The notes: generated by a model not told the origin, from the letters alone. DNA of 64,000 nucleotides from Chishuiella changwenlii (GCF_900142565.1 NZ_FRBH01000004.1:186001-250000), one strand, 5' to 3'; shown: positions 8,024-17,326, counted from the first letter of the stretch. Numbers and translations: made by a program.

Positions 8024-10624
8024 ATGCAAAGAAAAATTACAACAAATATAGCACTTATCTCCTGTTTAGGATTAGTTTTTTACAGCTGTAGTACAACAAA
8101 AAAAGTTCCTGAGGGTGAGTATTTGTTTGTAAAAAACAATTTTGAGTACGATAAAGAGGATCCAGATATAAAGAAAAAGAAAAAATTTATTGATAAAGAT
8201 TTATCAAATTACGTAAAACAAAAGCCTGCGGCAAAGTTTTTAGGTTTTTTTCCTCTTTGGCAATGGGTTTACAATTGGTCTAATCCGAAATTTGATGAAA
8301 CCTTTCAAGAATATTATCGTGTTGACGCTTCTATGCGTAATCAAAAACTATTGGATAGTTTATTAGTTAAAAATAATTTAGAAGAATATAAAGGTAAATC
8401 TCTATGGTTAGACAGGTTATATTATAACCAAGGTGAAGCACCAGTTTTACTAGATGAAAAACAATCTGAATTTTCTGCAAAAAATTTAAATCGATTATTT
8501 CATGATAAAGGATATTTTGACTCTAAAGTAAATGTAACCTATGATAAAGATTCTACAGCAAAAAAAGCTGAAACTTTATATAGTATTAAACTTGGAGAAC
8601 CTTCTTATATCGAAACTTATTCTCAAAAAATTTCTGACAGTAAAATAGAAGAGTATTTAAATAGCCCTTTTGCTCAGCACCCTCTTGTTAATTCTGGAGA
8701 TCAGTATGACTTTAGTAAATTTGAACAAGAAAGAGATCGTGTAATAGATTTATTAAAGAATTTAGGTTATTACGATTTTAATGACTCTGGAGAAGATTTA
8801 TATTTTGAAGCTGACACTACAAAAAGTAATAAGCGCTTAGATATTTCGATGTATATCGATAAATATATTCAAGATACAATAAAGAAAGACACTGTAACTC
8901 CATTTACACAATATCGCTTCGGAAAAATTAATATCTATGCAGATTCTAGATCTCAAGTTGATGATGAAAGCAAATTAATAAAAAAAGAATACAAAGATTA
9001 TAACGTTTTTTATACGCAAGAACCTGAATATAAACCTGCATATTTTACAGATGCTTTTGTAATTCGTCCAGGGCAATTATACCGTCAAAGACAAGAAATA
9101 CAAACAAAACGTAATATTTTTAAAAGAGAAAATATCAATTTACATGGTTTTAAAATTAACAAACAAGATTCTATTTTAGATGTTGATGTTTTTTTTACAC
9201 CTAAAAAGAGATACGATTTAAATCTATTCGTAGAAAGTTATGCTTCTCGATATATGAATTTTGCTATATCTCCTGGAGCAACTTTAACTTCAAGAAATTT
9301 ATTTGGAGGAGGAGAGAATTTAGAAACAACACTTAAAGCAACATTAGGGTCTGTCAACAAAGATTTTTCTATTAACCAAAGTTTCTTAAATGCTTACGAA
9401 ATTGCTTTAGAAACAAAATTAAAATTCCCTTATCTTCTAACTCCTATTAATTTAGAAAATATTTTACCTAAACGTTTTGTGGCAGAATCTGCCATACGTA
9501 CAAATATTAGTACACAAAAAAATGTTGGTTTAGATAAAACAACTTATGGTTTTGGTTATGATATGGATATTTCCAGTTCAGAATTTCAACATAAAGTTTC
9601 ATTGTTTAATACAGAATTTATCAACAACCGTCAAAGAGATCGATACTATGATGTTTTTACACGTGATAGAGATTTAAAAGATGGTGTTAAGAATTTATAT
9701 TATGAATATAATCCATCAGCTCCTGTTTATGTTACAGATGATGAATTAACAAATGCAATTGTTGCTGACAGTGGCTTTCAAAATTCTTTAAGCGGAGAAA
9801 ATGCACGTTTGTTTGTTGACTTTGAAAATATGTTATATCGAAAAGCAAACATTTCTCAAAATGTATTAATTAACTCGTTCATCTATCAATTTACATATAA
9901 TCAAGAAAATTCTTTTCGTACAAGAAGTAACCCTTGGTTTATACAAGCAAGAATAGAGTTAGCGGGAAATTTATTGAGAGTATTAGATAAAACATTTGGT
10001 TTTAATCGTTCCGAAGATAATTTAGGACATAGTACAGGATTAATTTTTGGTATTCCTTACTCTCAGTTTGTTAAGTTTGATGTTGATGTTAGAAGAAAGT
10101 TTAAAATAGATTCTAATTCTAGTTTTGCTGCAAGATTCTTATTTGGTATTATACAACCTTACGGAAATTCTGATGCTGCACCATTTGTACGTAGTTATTC
10201 TGCTGGTGGTGCAAACGATGTACGTGGTTGGGCACCTTTAACTTTAGGGCCAGGAAGTAAACCTCGTGTAAATTCTGGAACACAAAGTTTAGAATTCGAA
10301 AGTTTAAAGTTACTTTTTAATGCTGAATACCGTTTTAATATGTTTGGAAGCTTAGAAGGAGCGTACTTTATTGATGCTGGAAATATTTGGGGAACAAATA
10401 AAGAAAGACAAGAGACTCTTTTTCAATTTAAAGATTTTTATAAAGAATTTGGTGTAGGATCTGGATTAGGTATTCGTTATCACATTGGTACTTTTGCAAT
10501 TGTAAGATTTGATTTTGGTTATAAAATATATGACCCTTCATATCAAGAAGGAAAACGTTGGCAATTTGATAACTTTAATATCCTTAAACCAAGAATACAT
10601 TTCGGAATTAATTATCCTTTCTAA
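8024..10624 (+). CDS. TamL-like outer-membrane assembly lipoprotein (Omp85/BamA superfamily)
   Basis: 866 residues. Signal with lipobox ending FYSC (Cys22), so the protein is lipid-anchored, unlike classical BamA/TamA but like the Bacteroidetes TamL form. POTRA-type repeats occupy about 30-400, followed by a C-terminal 16-strand surface-antigen (D15) barrel with the loop-6 motif VRGW near residue 733 and a terminal aromatic Phe. Omp85 proteins insert beta-barrels or, for TamA/TamL with TamB, complex outer-membrane proteins and phospholipids. No tamB is adjacent. fbaA and accD follow downstream. The family assignment is firm; the TamL name rests on the lipoprotein signal. Confidence 0.88.
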   Translation: MQRKITTNIALISCLGLVFYSCSTTKKVPEGEYLFVKNNFEYDKEDPDIKKKKKFIDKDLSNYVKQKPAAKFLGFFPLWQWVYNWSNPKFDETFQEYYRVDASMRNQKLLDSLLVKNNLEEYKGKSLWLDRLYYNQGEAPVLLDEKQSEFSAKNLNRLFHDKGYFDSKVNVTYDKDSTAKKAETLYSIKLGEPSYIETYSQKISDSKIEEYLNSPFAQHPLVNSGDQYDFSKFEQERDRVIDLLKNLGYYDFNDSGEDLYFEADTTKSNKRLDISMYIDKYIQDTIKKDTVTPFTQYRFGKINIYADSRSQVDDESKLIKKEYKDYNVFYTQEPEYKPAYFTDAFVIRPGQLYRQRQEIQTKRNIFKRENINLHGFKINKQDSILDVDVFFTPKKRYDLNLFVESYASRYMNFAISPGATLTSRNLFGGGENLETTLKATLGSVNKDFSINQSFLNAYEIALETKLKFPYLLTPINLENILPKRFVAESAIRTNISTQKNVGLDKTTYGFGYDMDISSSEFQHKVSLFNTEFINNRQRDRYYDVFTRDRDLKDGVKNLYYEYNPSAPVYVTDDELTNAIVADSGFQNSLSGENARLFVDFENMLYRKANISQNVLINSFIYQFTYNQENSFRTRSNPWFIQARIELAGNLLRVLDKTFGFNRSEDNLGHSTGLIFGIPYSQFVKFDVDVRRKFKIDSNSSFAARFLFGIIQPYGNSDAAPFVRSYSAGGANDVRGWAPLTLGPGSKPRVNSGTQSLEFESLKLLFNAEYRFNMFGSLEGAYFIDAGNIWGTNKERQETLFQFKDFYKEFGVGSGLGIRYHIGTFAIVRFDFGYKIYDPSYQEGKRWQFDNFNILKPRIHFGINYPF
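8043..8050 (-). promoter_or_regulatory. -7 element (TATATTTG) for the methyltransferase, inside tamL
   Basis: Minus-strand TATATTTG lies 25 bp upstream of the methyltransferase ATG and within codons 7-9 of the divergent Omp85 gene, as the five-base intergenic gap requires. Confidence 0.5.
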
Positions 10625-10633
10625 AAAAACAAC

Positions 10634-10641
10634 TATATTTG
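10634..10641 (+). promoter_or_regulatory. -7 element (TATATTTG) for fbaA-accD
   Basis: TATATTTG lies 22 bp before the fbaA ATG in the 39-bp gap after the TamL-like gene; suggests fbaA-accD has its own promoter. Confidence 0.5.
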
Positions 10642-10663
10642 TTTCCACAAAAATACTAAGATA

Positions 10664-11731
10664 ATGAGCAGAAAATTTCCAGCCGGTGTTGCTACCGGTT
10701 CATTAGTTCAAGATATCATCAACGATGCAAAAGCAAATCAATATGCTTTACCTGCATGTAATGTTATAGGTTCTGACACAATAAATGCTGCACTAGAAGC
10801 TGCAGTTGAGGTTAACTCTCCATTAATTGTACAATTTTCTAACGGAGGAGCTTCTTTCAACGCTGGAAAAGGTTTAAAAGGTGACAACCAATTATCTGCC
10901 ATTAAAGGTGCGATTGCTGGTGCAAAACACGTACATACTTTAGCAGAAGCTTACGGAGCTACTGTTATTTTACATACAGACCATTGTGCAAAGAAATTAT
11001 TACCTTGGATTGATGGTGTAATGGACGCTAATGAAGAACATTTCAATAAATATGGTAAAACTTTATTTAGTTCTCACATGTTAGATTTATCTGAAGAGCC
11101 ATTAGAAGAAAATGTTGAGGTTTGTAAAAGATATTTAGAAAGAATGTCTAAAGTTGGTATGACTTTAGAAATGGAATTAGGTATCACAGGTGGTGAAGAA
11201 GATGGTGTAGACAACTCTAATGTTGATAATTCTTTATTATATACACAACCAGAAGAAGTAGCTTATGTTTACGAAAACTTAAAATCTGTTTCAGATAATT
11301 TCTGGATTGCAGCAGCTTTTGGTAACGTACACGGAGTTTACAAACCAGGTAATGTTGTTTTAACTCCTACAATTTTAGATAACTCACAGAAATACATTAA
11401 CGAGAAATACGGAGTAGACAATGCTGTAAACTTTGTATTCCACGGTGGTTCTGGTTCTACTTTAGAAGAAATTAGAGAAGCTATTAGCTACGGAGTTATC
11501 AAAATGAATATTGATACAGATTTACAATTTGCATTTATGGAAGGTATCCGTAAATATTTTGATGCAAATGCAGATTATTTACAAGCACAAATTGGTAATC
11601 CAGAAGGACCTGAATCTCCTAACAAAAAATATTACGATCCACGTGTGTGGTTAAGAGCAGGAGAAGTTACTTTTAAAGACAGATTAATCCAAGCTTGCCA
11701 CGATTTAAATAATGTTAATACTTTAGGATAA
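10664..11731 (+). CDS. fbaA: Class II fructose-bisphosphate aldolase
   Basis: 355 residues, the long class IIA form. Zinc site residues are visible: HTDHCAKK (catalytic Asp and zinc His near 106-109), the Glu-rich LEMELGITGGEED segment and the HGGSGS phosphate-binding loop near 264-269 with the second zinc His. It cleaves fructose-1,6-bisphosphate into dihydroxyacetone phosphate and glyceraldehyde-3-phosphate in glycolysis and gluconeogenesis. accD begins 40 bp downstream on the same strand. Confidence 0.97.
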   Translation: MSRKFPAGVATGSLVQDIINDAKANQYALPACNVIGSDTINAALEAAVEVNSPLIVQFSNGGASFNAGKGLKGDNQLSAIKGAIAGAKHVHTLAEAYGATVILHTDHCAKKLLPWIDGVMDANEEHFNKYGKTLFSSHMLDLSEEPLEENVEVCKRYLERMSKVGMTLEMELGITGGEEDGVDNSNVDNSLLYTQPEEVAYVYENLKSVSDNFWIAAAFGNVHGVYKPGNVVLTPTILDNSQKYINEKYGVDNAVNFVFHGGSGSTLEEIREAISYGVIKMNIDTDLQFAFMEGIRKYFDANADYLQAQIGNPEGPESPNKKYYDPRVWLRAGEVTFKDRLIQACHDLNNVNTLG

Positions 11732-11771
11732 TCTTTTTTAAGATTTTCCTAGTCAAATAAAAACAGATAGT

Positions 11772-12620
11772 ATGCCTTGGTTTATTAGAAGCAAGAAAAA
11801 TATTACAACACCTACAGAGTCTAAAAAAGACGTAAAGAAAGGTTTATGGTATAAAACACCATCGGGAAAAATTATTGAAACTGAAGAACTAAAAGCAAAT
11901 GCATATGTTAGTCCAGAAGACGATCATCATGTACAAATTGGTTCTCAAGAATACTTCGATATCCTATTCGATGAAGGAAAATTCACAGAATTAGATGCTA
12001 AAGTAGAAAGTAAAGATCCATTAAATTGGACCGATACAAAACCATACAAAGATCGTTTAAAAGAAATCAAGAAAAAAACAGGTCTTACAGATTCTGTTCG
12101 TAATGCTACTGGTAAAATACACGGTAGAGATATTACTATTTCTTGTATGGATTTTAAATTTATTGGAGGTTCATTAGGATCTGTAATGGGAGAAAAAATT
12201 GCACGTGCAATAGATTATTCTATCAAACATAAAACACCTTTTGTTATTATTTCTCAATCTGGTGGAGCTCGTATGATGGAAGCTGCTATATCATTAATGC
12301 AATTAGCAAAAGTTGAAGCTAAATTAATTCATTTAGCAGATAATAACATTCCTTATATTACAATTCTTACTAATCCTTCTTTTGGAGGAATTACAGCTTC
12401 ATTTGGATCTATTGGTGACGTTATTATGGCTGAACCAGGTGCTTTAATTGGATTCGCTGGACCACGTGTTATCAAAGAAACTATTGGTAGAGATTTACCA
12501 GAAGGGTTCCAAACTTCTGAGTTTTTACTAGAAAAAGGTTTTGTTGATATGATTGTTCATCGTAAAAAAATGAAAGACAAAATTAAGGAAGTAGCTGATA
12601 TGTTAATGCCTATCAACTAA
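11772..12620 (+). CDS. accD: Acetyl-CoA carboxylase carboxyltransferase subunit beta, zinc ribbon lost
   Basis: 282 residues, normal AccD length. The carboxyltransferase crotonase-like core is present ([62 protein letters not shown]). AccD usually begins with a four-cysteine zinc ribbon (CxxC...CxxC); here the region [19 protein letters not shown] and SPEDDHH keeps the surrounding pattern, but all four Cys positions are replaced (Thr, Ser, Ser, Asp). To my knowledge other Flavobacteriia also have a Cys-less AccD N-terminus, so this is probably a lineage trait, not a defect. Function: malonyl-CoA synthesis with AccA and AccBC. Confidence 0.95.
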   Translation: MPWFIRSKKNITTPTESKKDVKKGLWYKTPSGKIIETEELKANAYVSPEDDHHVQIGSQEYFDILFDEGKFTELDAKVESKDPLNWTDTKPYKDRLKEIKKKTGLTDSVRNATGKIHGRDITISCMDFKFIGGSLGSVMGEKIARAIDYSIKHKTPFVIISQSGGARMMEAAISLMQLAKVEAKLIHLADNNIPYITILTNPSFGGITASFGSIGDVIMAEPGALIGFAGPRVIKETIGRDLPEGFQTSEFLLEKGFVDMIVHRKKMKDKIKEVADMLMPIN

Positions 12621-12666
12621 TTATAATAAAGTGCAAATATATTCTGTAGATTTTATCCAAATTTGA

Positions 12667-12699
12667 TTTGGATTATTAAAAATTGATTTTATATATTTG
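12667..12699 (+). promoter_or_regulatory. tRNA-Gly/Leu operon promoter (TTTG-N21-TATATTTG)
   Basis: -33 TTTG at 12667-12670, exactly 21 bp, then -7 TATATTTG at 12692-12699, followed by GCACTC; the tRNA begins 10 bp later. The same TATATTTGCACTC core precedes tRNA-Gly genes at 44.6, 45.4 and 45.9 kb. Confidence 0.75.
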
Positions 12700-12709
12700 C
12701 ACTCCTATT

Positions 12710-12782
<73 letters not shown>

Positions 12783-12803
12783 CTAACTTTTATAAGTTGG
12801 ATT

Positions 12804-12887
12804 GCCTTGGTGGTGGAATTGGTAGACACGCAGGACTTAAAATCCTGTGTCCATTAGGACGTGCGGGTTCAAGTCCCGCCTGAGGTA
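12804..12887 (+). tRNA. tRNA-Leu (anticodon TAA)
   Basis: 84 nt with a long variable arm. Anticodon stem CAGGA/TCCTG, loop CTTAAAA, anticodon at 12838-12840. Acceptor contains a G-U first pair. Identical in sequence to the four minus-strand copies near 45 kb and preceded by nearly the same spacer. Confidence 0.96.
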
Positions 12888-12889
12888 CT

Positions 12890-12920
12890 AAAAGCTCAAG
12901 AATTTATTTCTTGAGCTTTT
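12890..12920 (+). terminator. Terminator of tRNA-Gly/Leu operon
   Basis: AAAAGCTCAAGAA paired with TTCTTGAGCTTTT and a T-run; the same hairpin follows the tRNA-Leu copies at 45.7 kb and, with one mismatch, 44.8 kb. Confidence 0.9.
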
Positions 12921-12925
12921 TTTAT

Positions 12926-13440
12926 TACTTTATATTTTACAGGATTTTTGCTGGATTTTTTGTCAGTTAGAAAGTTTTGCAAATGTTATAACACTATAAT
13001 CCTTATCACAACTTTAAAAAAATAAGAAAATTTCTTCATCTATAATCGATAACAAGTACAACCTACTTCAAGCTGAATACTTCTATATCCAATAATTTCT
13101 TTTTTTGCTAATAATAAATTTTTCCAAACTTTAAAGGAAGAGCCCGTCTTTACTCAATTTATTAAAATAGTAGTAAACAACTTAAACCTGATTAACTGAA
13201 AACTTGTCTCATTCACAACCTGTTTTTTAAACGTTTTAAAATTAACTGTGCTTACTTTTACTAAACAAAACACACCATTAACCATTCATTTAATTATACT
13301 TAACTAACAATAAATCATTTTTTTTTTATCTTATATTAGTTAACAAGTTTAAGATTATTATTTATTTTTTTGGTAATTCAAATCTGATAATTCTCTTCAA
13401 CCTTTTTACATTTAAAATAAATTTATAAAATTAAAAAAAC
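12926..13440. other. AT-rich intergenic stretch with no recognisable gene
   Basis: About 515 bp between the tRNA operon terminator and the ADP-ribosyltransferase gene. I found no credible ORF, RNA or canonical TAnnTTTG promoter. Its place directly 3' of a tRNA and before an accessory gene is typical of decayed insertion boundaries, but no duplicated tRNA end was found. Confidence 0.4.
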
Positions 13441-14961
13441 ATGAAAAAATTTCTATTACCTAGTATTTTCATATTGCTATTTTCATGCAATGATGAAGAA
13501 AATTTTATTACTAATGAAACAGAGAGTAATGTTTCACATAATAATATGAATAGACGTCACAATCCTCCACCTCGAATTGTATATCGTGCAGTAGGCGTAG
13601 GAGAAAGTCCCGATGAAATACGCAATGGTATTGTAGCACACGGAGTAGATGCATCAAGACCTGGTATTTTACCAGATATTAGTCTACTTAACCATGTAAG
13701 GGGATCAAGTACAGGAAATACACAAGATAATTCTGGGTATGTAGCCACTACTGAAATAATTACAGATGCCATCAATCGTATTGCAAATAGATATGGAGGA
13801 AATGGATATATTTACGCTATTAGACCTTCTGCTAATTTTATTGATGTAGATGGGACTTTGTTACATTATAATCCATATCCTCAAGAAAGAGAATGGGCTG
13901 CTTTAGGTCGAATTCAATTCCAACAAATTATTGGATGGCATAGAATTGATTTTGGAAGAATGGGACCATTTGAGAGAAATCCAGAATATGATGCAAGATT
14001 TGATTTAACTAATGCGGGTGGAGTTCAACCTCAATTAGCTGGATTCCCAGAAGGAGATCCAGCATGGTGTCAATTTCCTTGGAACGCATTTTCCATTGGC
14101 GGCGGCGGTAGCTGGCGCAGATCACATATGAACCAAAATAAGAGTAATGACCAATGTAGCCCTCAAAGAACAAATCAACAATATGCTGAAGAGTATTATA
14201 ATCTTTATAAAAATGAGTTTTTGTACAATAAAAAGTATATTGGAGCAGCTGTAAATTTTGATATTTATAACTCAGCACAAACATCTATATTATTTAATGG
14301 TAAAAATTTTATTATTGATGATAACCCTACAAAAAAGCTTATTGACTCTCCAATAGGTTTTCCATCAACATTAGGTAAAAATGGTCTTAACTGGAGTGAT
14401 ATAGATGCAGCTGCATCATCAAGTTCAGGAGGAAAAATGTGGATTTTTAAGGGCAGTCAATGTGTTAAAATTGATACTAAATATAAAAATGGTTGGTTTC
14501 CAAAATATTATGAAGGATTAAAACCTATAGTAGAAGAATTTAAAATGTTAGCGCCTTATCCAAAATTTTCAAAAGATATAGATGCAGCTTTTGTTGTTGC
14601 TCAAAAAGACTATTTCCTGTACTTTTTTATAAAAAGTAATGAAATCATGATTCATAGTGATAGTAATATACCAGACGCATTAAAACGTCCTTTTAGAAAT
14701 GGACCAATAACACTTCAAACATTTTTTAATTTAATGGGTTCTCCTGTAGATCGTTCAGAATATTTTGTAGCAGACATAGATGCCGCAACAGAAAGTAGTA
14801 ATGGTTATAATGGGAAAAAAGCAATCATAACACTCTTTAAAAATAATAGGTATTTAGAAATTTCCTTTGACATAGGAAGCGATAATATACTAAGAGGTGA
14901 TTTTACAGATAGAGGTTTTTTATCTGAACATGATAAATATAAAAAAGCTTTAGCTTTATAA
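13441..14961 (+). CDS. Surface lipoprotein: ADP-ribosyltransferase domain plus hemopexin-like propeller
   Basis: 506 residues. Signal with lipobox ending FSC (Cys16) followed by Asn-Asp-Glu-Glu, an acidic start resembling the Bacteroidetes lipoprotein export signal for surface display. Residues about 44-170 resemble the cholera/pertussis-type ADP-ribosyltransferase fold: VYRA with the NAD-binding Arg49, GIVAHG, HVRGSS, SGYVATT (98-104, equivalent of the STS strand), GYIYAI, and QEREW with an ExE pair Glu149/Glu151 as in arginine-specific enzymes. Residues about 266-475 hold four hemopexin-type repeats, three opening with IDAA (321, 380, 446) and followed by aromatic-rich strands such as MWIFKG and YFLYFFIK. 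Flanked by a tRNA operon and rho; no immunity or ADP-ribosyl hydrolase gene is next to it. ART and hemopexin calls are from motifs only. Confidence 0.8.
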   Translation: MKKFLLPSIFILLFSCNDEENFITNETESNVSHNNMNRRHNPPPRIVYRAVGVGESPDEIRNGIVAHGVDASRPGILPDISLLNHVRGSSTGNTQDNSGYVATTEIITDAINRIANRYGGNGYIYAIRPSANFIDVDGTLLHYNPYPQEREWAALGRIQFQQIIGWHRIDFGRMGPFERNPEYDARFDLTNAGGVQPQLAGFPEGDPAWCQFPWNAFSIGGGGSWRRSHMNQNKSNDQCSPQRTNQQYAEEYYNLYKNEFLYNKKYIGAAVNFDIYNSAQTSILFNGKNFIIDDNPTKKLIDSPIGFPSTLGKNGLNWSDIDAAASSSSGGKMWIFKGSQCVKIDTKYKNGWFPKYYEGLKPIVEEFKMLAPYPKFSKDIDAAFVVAQKDYFLYFFIKSNEIMIHSDSNIPDALKRPFRNGPITLQTFFNLMGSPVDRSEYFVADIDAATESSNGYNGKKAIITLFKNNRYLEISFDIGSDNILRGDFTDRGFLSEHDKYKKALAL

Positions 14962-14995
14962 AGTTTAGAGCGAATATTATTTAAAACAATCCTAA

Positions 14996-15027
14996 AATAA
15001 TTTCTAAAATATATTTTAGAAATTATT
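14996..15027. terminator. AT-rich hairpin after the ART-hemopexin gene
   Basis: 15-bp perfect stem AATAATTTCTAAAAT over a two-base AT centre, 35 bp after the stop codon; there is no long T-run, so termination would be weaker than at the next hairpin. Confidence 0.5.
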
Positions 15028-15038
15028 CATCTATAAAA

Positions 15039-15072
15039 AAATAGCCATCTAAATCACTTTAGATGGCTATTT
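15039..15072. terminator. Terminator downstream of rho
   Basis: Stem AAATAGCCATCTAAA with its complement over four bases; 20 bp downstream of the rho stop on the minus strand and usable from both sides. Confidence 0.8.
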
Positions 15073-15091
15073 AAATATTATAATTAAAATC

Positions 15092-16708
15092 TTATCCGTT
15101 CATAGAAATTAAAAACTCATCGTTATTACGTGTATTTTTAATTCTGTTGTGTAAAAATTCCATTGCCTCTACAGGATTCATATCCGATAAATGGTTTCTT
15201 AAAACCCACATACGTTGCTGTGTTTTATCGTCTAATAATAAATCATCTTTACGAGTAGAAGAATTAACAAGATCAATAGCAGGGAAAATACGTTTATTCG
15301 CAATTTTACGATCTAATTGTAATTCCATGTTTCCTGTTCCTTTAAATTCTTCGAAAATTACCTCATCCATTTTAGATCCAGTATCAATTAATGCAGTTGC
15401 AATAATTGTTAATGATCCTCCATTTTCTATATTACGAGCTGCTCCAAAGAAACGTTTTGGTTTGTGTAATGCATTCGCATCAACACCTCCAGATAAAACT
15501 TTACCAGAAGCTGGAGAAACTGTATTGTATGCACGTGCTAAACGTGTAATAGAATCTAAAAGAATTACTACATCATGTCCACATTCTACCATACGTTTTG
15601 CTTTTTCTAAAACAATGTTAGCAACTTTTACATGACGATTTGCTTCTTCATCAAAAGTAGAAGCAATTACCTCTCCGTTTACAGAACGTTTCATATCTGT
15701 AACCTCCTCTGGACGCTCATCAATTAATAAAACAATTAAATAAACTTCTGGGTGGTTTTGTGCAATTCCGTTTGCAATATCTTTTAAAAGCGATGTTTTA
15801 CCCGTTTTAGGCTGTGCTACAATCATTCCACGTTGTCCTTTACCAATTGGAGTAAAAAGATCTATTACACGGTTTGATAACGCTTTAGAATTACTTAAAT
15901 TAAATTTTTCGTTTGGAAAAAGAGGAGTTAAATGCTCAAAAGAAATACGATCTCTAACGTAGTCTGGTGTACGACCATTAATTTCTTTTATTTTGATTAA
16001 AGGAAAATACTTTTCTCCTTCTTTAGGAGGTCTTACTTCTCCTGTTATTGTATCTCCAGTTTTTAAACCGAATAAACGAATTTGAGATTGAGATACATAA
16101 ACATCATCTGGAGATGATAAATAATTAAAGTCTGAAGAACGTAAAAAACCGTAATTGTTATCTGGTAAAATCTCTAAAACACCTTCTGTACTGATAATTC
16201 CATCAAATTCATAATTCGCAGCGCGGTATTTATTTTTTTGATTGTGATGGTTGTTGTTATTGTTGTCATTATTTTGATGACGTTGTTCAGCTTGATTATT
16301 ATTGTTGTTCTTCTTCTGCTGATTGTTTTGATTGTTTTTTCTAAGATCTTGTCCTTTATTGGATCTATCTTGAAATTTATTTTGTCGAGGATTATTTTCT
16401 TCCTTCTTTTCAGTAGGCTCTGCTTCTACTTTCTTTTCTTCTGTAATAACCTCTTTTTGTTCTTCAGCCTCTGGAGTAGAAACACGTTTACGTTTCTTAT
16501 TTTCTTTTGGCTGATTCTCATTGGATTCAGAAGGAGAAGATTTTACTTCTTCTTTCTCTACAACTTTTGGTTGATTATCTATAAATGCTAAAACTGCATT
16601 AAGTAATTCACCTTTTTTTAATTTCTTATACCCGTCGATTTTTAATTGCTCAGCAACTTCCTGCAAATCTGGTAATTTGAACGATTTTAATTTTTCGATA
16701 TCAAACAT
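15092..16708 (-). CDS. rho: Transcription termination factor Rho with Asn/Gln-rich insert
   Basis: 538 residues, longer than the roughly 420 of E. coli Rho. Order: an N-terminal SAP-like Rho_N domain (1-48, [25 protein letters not shown]), a charged then Asn/Gln-rich low-complexity insert (about 50-165), the cold-shock RNA-binding domain (about 168-270, [14 protein letters not shown]), and the hexameric RecA-like ATPase with P-loop AQPKTGKTS and [13 protein letters not shown]. It terminates untranslated transcripts. The extended insert is known from Bacteroidota and other Rho proteins and is thought to add RNA binding or condensate behaviour; here that is inference. Confidence 0.97.
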   Translation of the reverse strand: MFDIEKLKSFKLPDLQEVAEQLKIDGYKKLKKGELLNAVLAFIDNQPKVVEKEEVKSSPSESNENQPKENKKRKRVSTPEAEEQKEVITEEKKVEAEPTEKKEENNPRQNKFQDRSNKGQDLRKNNQNNQQKKNNNNNQAEQRHQNNDNNNNNHHNQKNKYRAANYEFDGIISTEGVLEILPDNNYGFLRSSDFNYLSSPDDVYVSQSQIRLFGLKTGDTITGEVRPPKEGEKYFPLIKIKEINGRTPDYVRDRISFEHLTPLFPNEKFNLSNSKALSNRVIDLFTPIGKGQRGMIVAQPKTGKTSLLKDIANGIAQNHPEVYLIVLLIDERPEEVTDMKRSVNGEVIASTFDEEANRHVKVANIVLEKAKRMVECGHDVVILLDSITRLARAYNTVSPASGKVLSGGVDANALHKPKRFFGAARNIENGGSLTIIATALIDTGSKMDEVIFEEFKGTGNMELQLDRKIANKRIFPAIDLVNSSTRKDDLLLDDKTQQRMWVLRNHLSDMNPVEAMEFLHNRIKNTRNNDEFLISMNG

Positions 16709-16858
16709 AATCCTATTGGTAAGGTATTAAATATGTTATTTTTTTATTATTCAGTAAAGTAATTGGGAATCATAACAATAGAATTGTTATAAAGCGTATA
16801 AATTTGAGATTTAATAATGCAATACTACGAATAATTATAAAAACTCAAAAAAAAACTT

Positions 16859-16866
16859 TACATTTG
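16859..16866 (+). promoter_or_regulatory. -7 element (TACATTTG) for the DUF4293 gene
   Basis: TACATTTG fits TAnnTTTG and lies 17 bp before the ATG at 16884, giving a very short leader. Confidence 0.5.
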
Positions 16867-16883
16867 TAACTGAAATAAAAGAA

Positions 16884-17297
16884 ATGATTCAAAGAAAGCA
16901 AAGTATATATTTATTCCTAAGCGGGATAATTTCGAGTATATTCGCCATGAATTTTGACAAACTGTTTGATATACAATTACAATGGTTATCTAATCCAGAA
17001 AAAGGAGATTATGTTTTTTCATTAGCCTTTTTCTTTTCAGCTTTAATTTCATTTTTAACCATTATGCTTTACAAAAAGCGTAGTTTACAAATAAAACTAG
17101 ATTGGTTAAATATTATATTGAATGTTTTATTAATTGGTTCTTTTGTTTATAGTTTACTAACATTACCTGGAGAAAATAATTCTGAGAAGGGTATTTGGGC
17201 GTTAGTTCCTTTAGCTTCGATTGTGCTTCTGTCAATTGCCAATCGTTTGATTAAGAAGGATGACGATCTTGTAAAATCGGTAGACCGTTTCAGATAG
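16884..17297 (+). CDS. DUF4293 family membrane protein
   Basis: 137 residues with four predicted membrane segments (about 8-26, 43-62, 74-94, 105-123). The N-terminal MIQRKQSIYLFLS and the charged end KKDDDLVKSVDRFR are the pattern of DUF4293, a family of unknown function largely confined to Bacteroidota and often next to rho, as here (divergent). Followed by a strong terminator. Confidence 0.85.
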   Translation: MIQRKQSIYLFLSGIISSIFAMNFDKLFDIQLQWLSNPEKGDYVFSLAFFFSALISFLTIMLYKKRSLQIKLDWLNIILNVLLIGSFVYSLLTLPGENNSEKGIWALVPLASIVLLSIANRLIKKDDDLVKSVDRFR

Positions 17298-17326
17298 ACC
17301 AAAAACTTTTTATATTATGAGTGTCT

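Noticed and set aside
14009-14284. 91-codon minus-strand frame inside the ART-hemopexin gene
   Set aside because: Cys/Tyr-rich shadow of the coding strand without a start context or homologous pattern; not an immunity gene candidate.
13441-14961. Idea that the hemopexin-like protein is a plain heme-uptake lipoprotein
   Set aside because: It would leave the N-terminal Arg/STS-like/ExE arrangement unexplained; heme binding by the propeller remains possible, but it is not the whole protein.
15147-15635. 162-codon plus-strand frame opposite rho
   Set aside because: Antisense of a highly conserved ATPase domain; no independent support.
16238-16591. 117-codon hydrophobic open frame on the plus strand
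   Set aside because: Antisense of the Asn/Gln- and Lys/Glu-rich low-complexity part of rho; hydrophobicity arises from the complementary codons.
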